Assembly: GCF_003337305.1 (NCBI RefSeq)
Contig: NZ_QPJO01000002.1
Span: 806,001-870,000, forward strand
From: Winogradskyella arenosi
GTDB lineage: Bacteria > Bacteroidota > Bacteroidia > Flavobacteriales > Flavobacteriaceae
Direction of reading: 5' to 3'
Length of the DNA stretch: 64,000 nucleotides
The notes under the pieces: generated by a model
What the model saw: only the letters and a program-made list of their open reading frames with translations
What the model was told of the DNA's origin: nothing
Databases searched by the model: none
Translations under genes and position numbers: made by a program
Shown: in pieces, positions 62,585 to 64,000 of the stretch
Layout: every line of letters starts with the position of its first letter
Position numbering within the stretch: the stretch's first letter is position 1

Positions 62585-63607
62585 TTACAGTTTTAAGCGT
62601 GCTGTGGCCATAACATCAAAATCAGAGAAATCTTTTTCTAAGTATTTTAAATACCCCACAATACCAATCATAGCTGCATTATCGGTGGTATATTCAAACT
62701 TTGGAATATAGCTGGTCCACCCAAACTTCTGCTCAGCATCTTTTAACGCCTTGCGTATACCAGAATTGGCAGAAACACCACCGCCAATGGCAATTTGCTT
62801 AATACCCGTTTGTTTTACAGCGACTTTTAGTTTATCCATCAATATACCTATAATCGTGTATTGAATAGAGGCACAAATATCGTTTAGGTTTTCTTCAATA
62901 AAGTTAGGATTGGCCTTAACCTCGCGTTGAACGAAATAAAGAATGGCGGTTTTTAATCCTGAAAAACTAAATTTCAAACCGTCTACTTTAGGTTTCGTAA
63001 ATTTAAAAGCCTTAGGATTTCCCAATTGCGCACGTCTGTCAATTTCTGGTCCGGCAGGATATCCAAGACCTAAAACCTTTCCGCTTTTATCATAGGCTTC
63101 ACCAACGGCATCGTCAATAGTTTCGCCTAAAACCTCCATGTCAAAATAGCTATTCACTTTTACAATTTGTGTATGACCTCCAGAAATCGTCATCGCTAAG
63201 AACGGGAATGAGGGCTTTTGCTGATGCTCTTCATCAATAAAATGGGCCAAAATATGAGCCTGCATATGGTTAATATCAATAAGTGGAATATCTAAACCAT
63301 AAGCTAAAGACTTGGCAAAAGAAGTGCCTACAAGAAGCGATCCCATTAATCCTGGGCCTCTCGTAAAAGCAATAGCATGGAGCTGTTCCTTCTTTATTCC
63401 GGCTTTTTCTAAAGCTTGATGAACAACCGGAACAATATTTTGTTGGTGTGCTCTAGAGGCTAATTCTGGTACCACACCACCATATTCTGTATGTATTTCT
63501 TGATTGGCAACAACATTACTTAAAATTTGAGCGTTACATAGCACAGCGGCAGAGGTGTCATCGCAAGAGGATTCAATTCCGAGGATGTAAATATTTTCTT
63601 TTTCCAT
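62585..63607 (-). CDS. tsaD: tRNA N6-adenosine threonylcarbamoyltransferase
   Basis: A 340-residue enzyme installing threonylcarbamoyl on A37 of ANN-decoding tRNAs, together with TsaB and TsaE. The start is set at 63607 (MEKENIYILGIESSCDDTSAAV); six more residues upstream in frame are not part of the family. The metal histidines are His114 and His118 in DINHMQAHILAHF, and the nucleotide loop is FPFLAMTISGGHTQIV. It is a single gene, divergent from the TamB-like gene that ends the window. Confidence 0.96.
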   Translation of the reverse strand: MEKENIYILGIESSCDDTSAAVLCNAQILSNVVANQEIHTEYGGVVPELASRAHQQNIVPVVHQALEKAGIKKEQLHAIAFTRGPGLMGSLLVGTSFAKSLAYGLDIPLIDINHMQAHILAHFIDEEHQQKPSFPFLAMTISGGHTQIVKVNSYFDMEVLGETIDDAVGEAYDKSGKVLGLGYPAGPEIDRRAQLGNPKAFKFTKPKVDGLKFSFSGLKTAILYFVQREVKANPNFIEENLNDICASIQYTIIGILMDKLKVAVKQTGIKQIAIGGGVSANSGIRKALKDAEQKFGWTSYIPKFEYTTDNAAMIGIVGYLKYLEKDFSDFDVMATARLKL

Positions 63608-63673
63608 AGTCGATATTAGGCACAATAATTGTTAATTTTACCATTTATAGTCCAAGGCCATATTTAACAACGT

Positions 63674-64000
63674 ATTGTAGGGACAAAGGTAATAAGATTT
63701 CACACATTAAAACGCATTAATTCTATCAAACGGATACTTAAAATAATAGGAAAACTAGCAGGAATCATATTGCTACTTTTTTTTATTTTGTTTTTGATAC
63801 TTTCTATTCCAGCGGTGCAAACCCGTTTGGGAAGGTATGTCACCGACCGTGTGAATGCCGATTTTAAAACAGACATTAATATTGGGCGTGTTGGACTTCA
63901 GCTTAATGGCGATGTAGAGCTAAAAGAAATCTTAATTAGAGACTATAAAAAAGACACCCTTATTAGTGTGGGGGAGTTAAACAGTTCTATTATTAGTTTT
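63674..64000 (+). CDS. TamB-like translocation and assembly module protein, N-terminal part (runs off window)
   Basis: The frame is open from 63668 to the window end, and its translation begins with a basic stretch and a strong transmembrane segment (LAGIILLLFFILFLILSIPAV), followed by QTRLGRYVTDRVNADFKTDINIGRVGLQLNGDVELKEILIRDY. That is the N-terminus of Bacteroidota TamB (DUF490) proteins, which bridge inner and outer membranes and carry phospholipid or assist outer-membrane assembly. No ATG or GTG precedes the membrane segment in this frame; an ATT at 63674 is the first candidate, hence the tentative start. Confidence 0.75.
   Translation, partial: MVGTKVIRFHTLKRINSIKRILKIIGKLAGIILLLFFILFLILSIPAVQTRLGRYVTDRVNADFKTDINIGRVGLQLNGDVELKEILIRDYKKDTLISVGELNSSIISF

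Overview
The window is a stretch of chromosome from a member of the Bacteroidota, most likely the family Flavobacteriaceae and probably marine. The basis is AT-rich DNA, the near absence of Shine-Dalgarno sequences, promoters with the TAnnTTTG -7 element typical of this phylum, type IX secretion sorting domains, SxDDD-like lipoproteins, and a gene complement (PgpH-type HD hydrolase, ThrA fusion, DUF1573, DUF4159, HTTM, imelysin, HmuY) usual for that family. The genus cannot be told from the sequence alone. No CRISPR array, insertion sequence, prophage or rRNA operon was seen.

Layout. 1-1.6 kb: end of nusB, a DUF1573 lipoprotein, yajC. 1.7-6.3 kb (minus strand): a DsbA/FrnE-like protein, a TetR-controlled AhpD-like protein with two copies of one operator, a DUF2200 protein, pepT and a tandem universal stress protein. 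6.4-9.9 kb (plus): pyrD, a LysE-type exporter, an M50-like membrane protease and HMG-CoA lyase. 9.9-27.7 kb is the accessory heart of the window. It holds a TonB receptor, two HmuY-family proteins (one lipoprotein, one carrying a type IX sorting domain) and a seven-repeat FG-GAP protein on the minus strand. Divergent from these run DUF6607, ankyrin, DUF2271 and PepSY/flavodoxin-reductase genes, then DUF4856, imelysin, HTTM and FecA-like receptor genes. A shared palindrome, close to TTATTTAGAAT-N-ATTCTAAATAA, sits in front of four of these units and is best read as an iron-responsive (Fur-like) operator. The block looks like one heme/iron acquisition regulon running from surface capture, through outer-membrane transport, to inner-membrane reduction.

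27.8-34.8 kb: guaB; an AraC-controlled set with a siderophore-interacting-family flavoprotein and an NmrA-like reductase; two thioredoxin-fold lipoproteins; a GIY-YIG-like protein; an unknown secreted protein. 34.9-39.8 kb: thrABC, preceded by a possible attenuator. 40-56.6 kb: core genes (nnrD/E, a TlpA lipoprotein, hutH, clpC, gyrA, a TPR protein, an NlpC/P60 hydrolase, a thiolase, an HD hydrolase). 56.8-57.3 kb: three tRNA genes (Ser, Pro, Arg) behind a well-formed promoter and ended by a terminator. 57.5-63.6 kb: methyltransferases, an AI-2E family transporter, DUF4159, rsmE, a parvulin and tsaD. The window ends inside a TamB-like gene that lacks an ATG, GTG or early TTG start.
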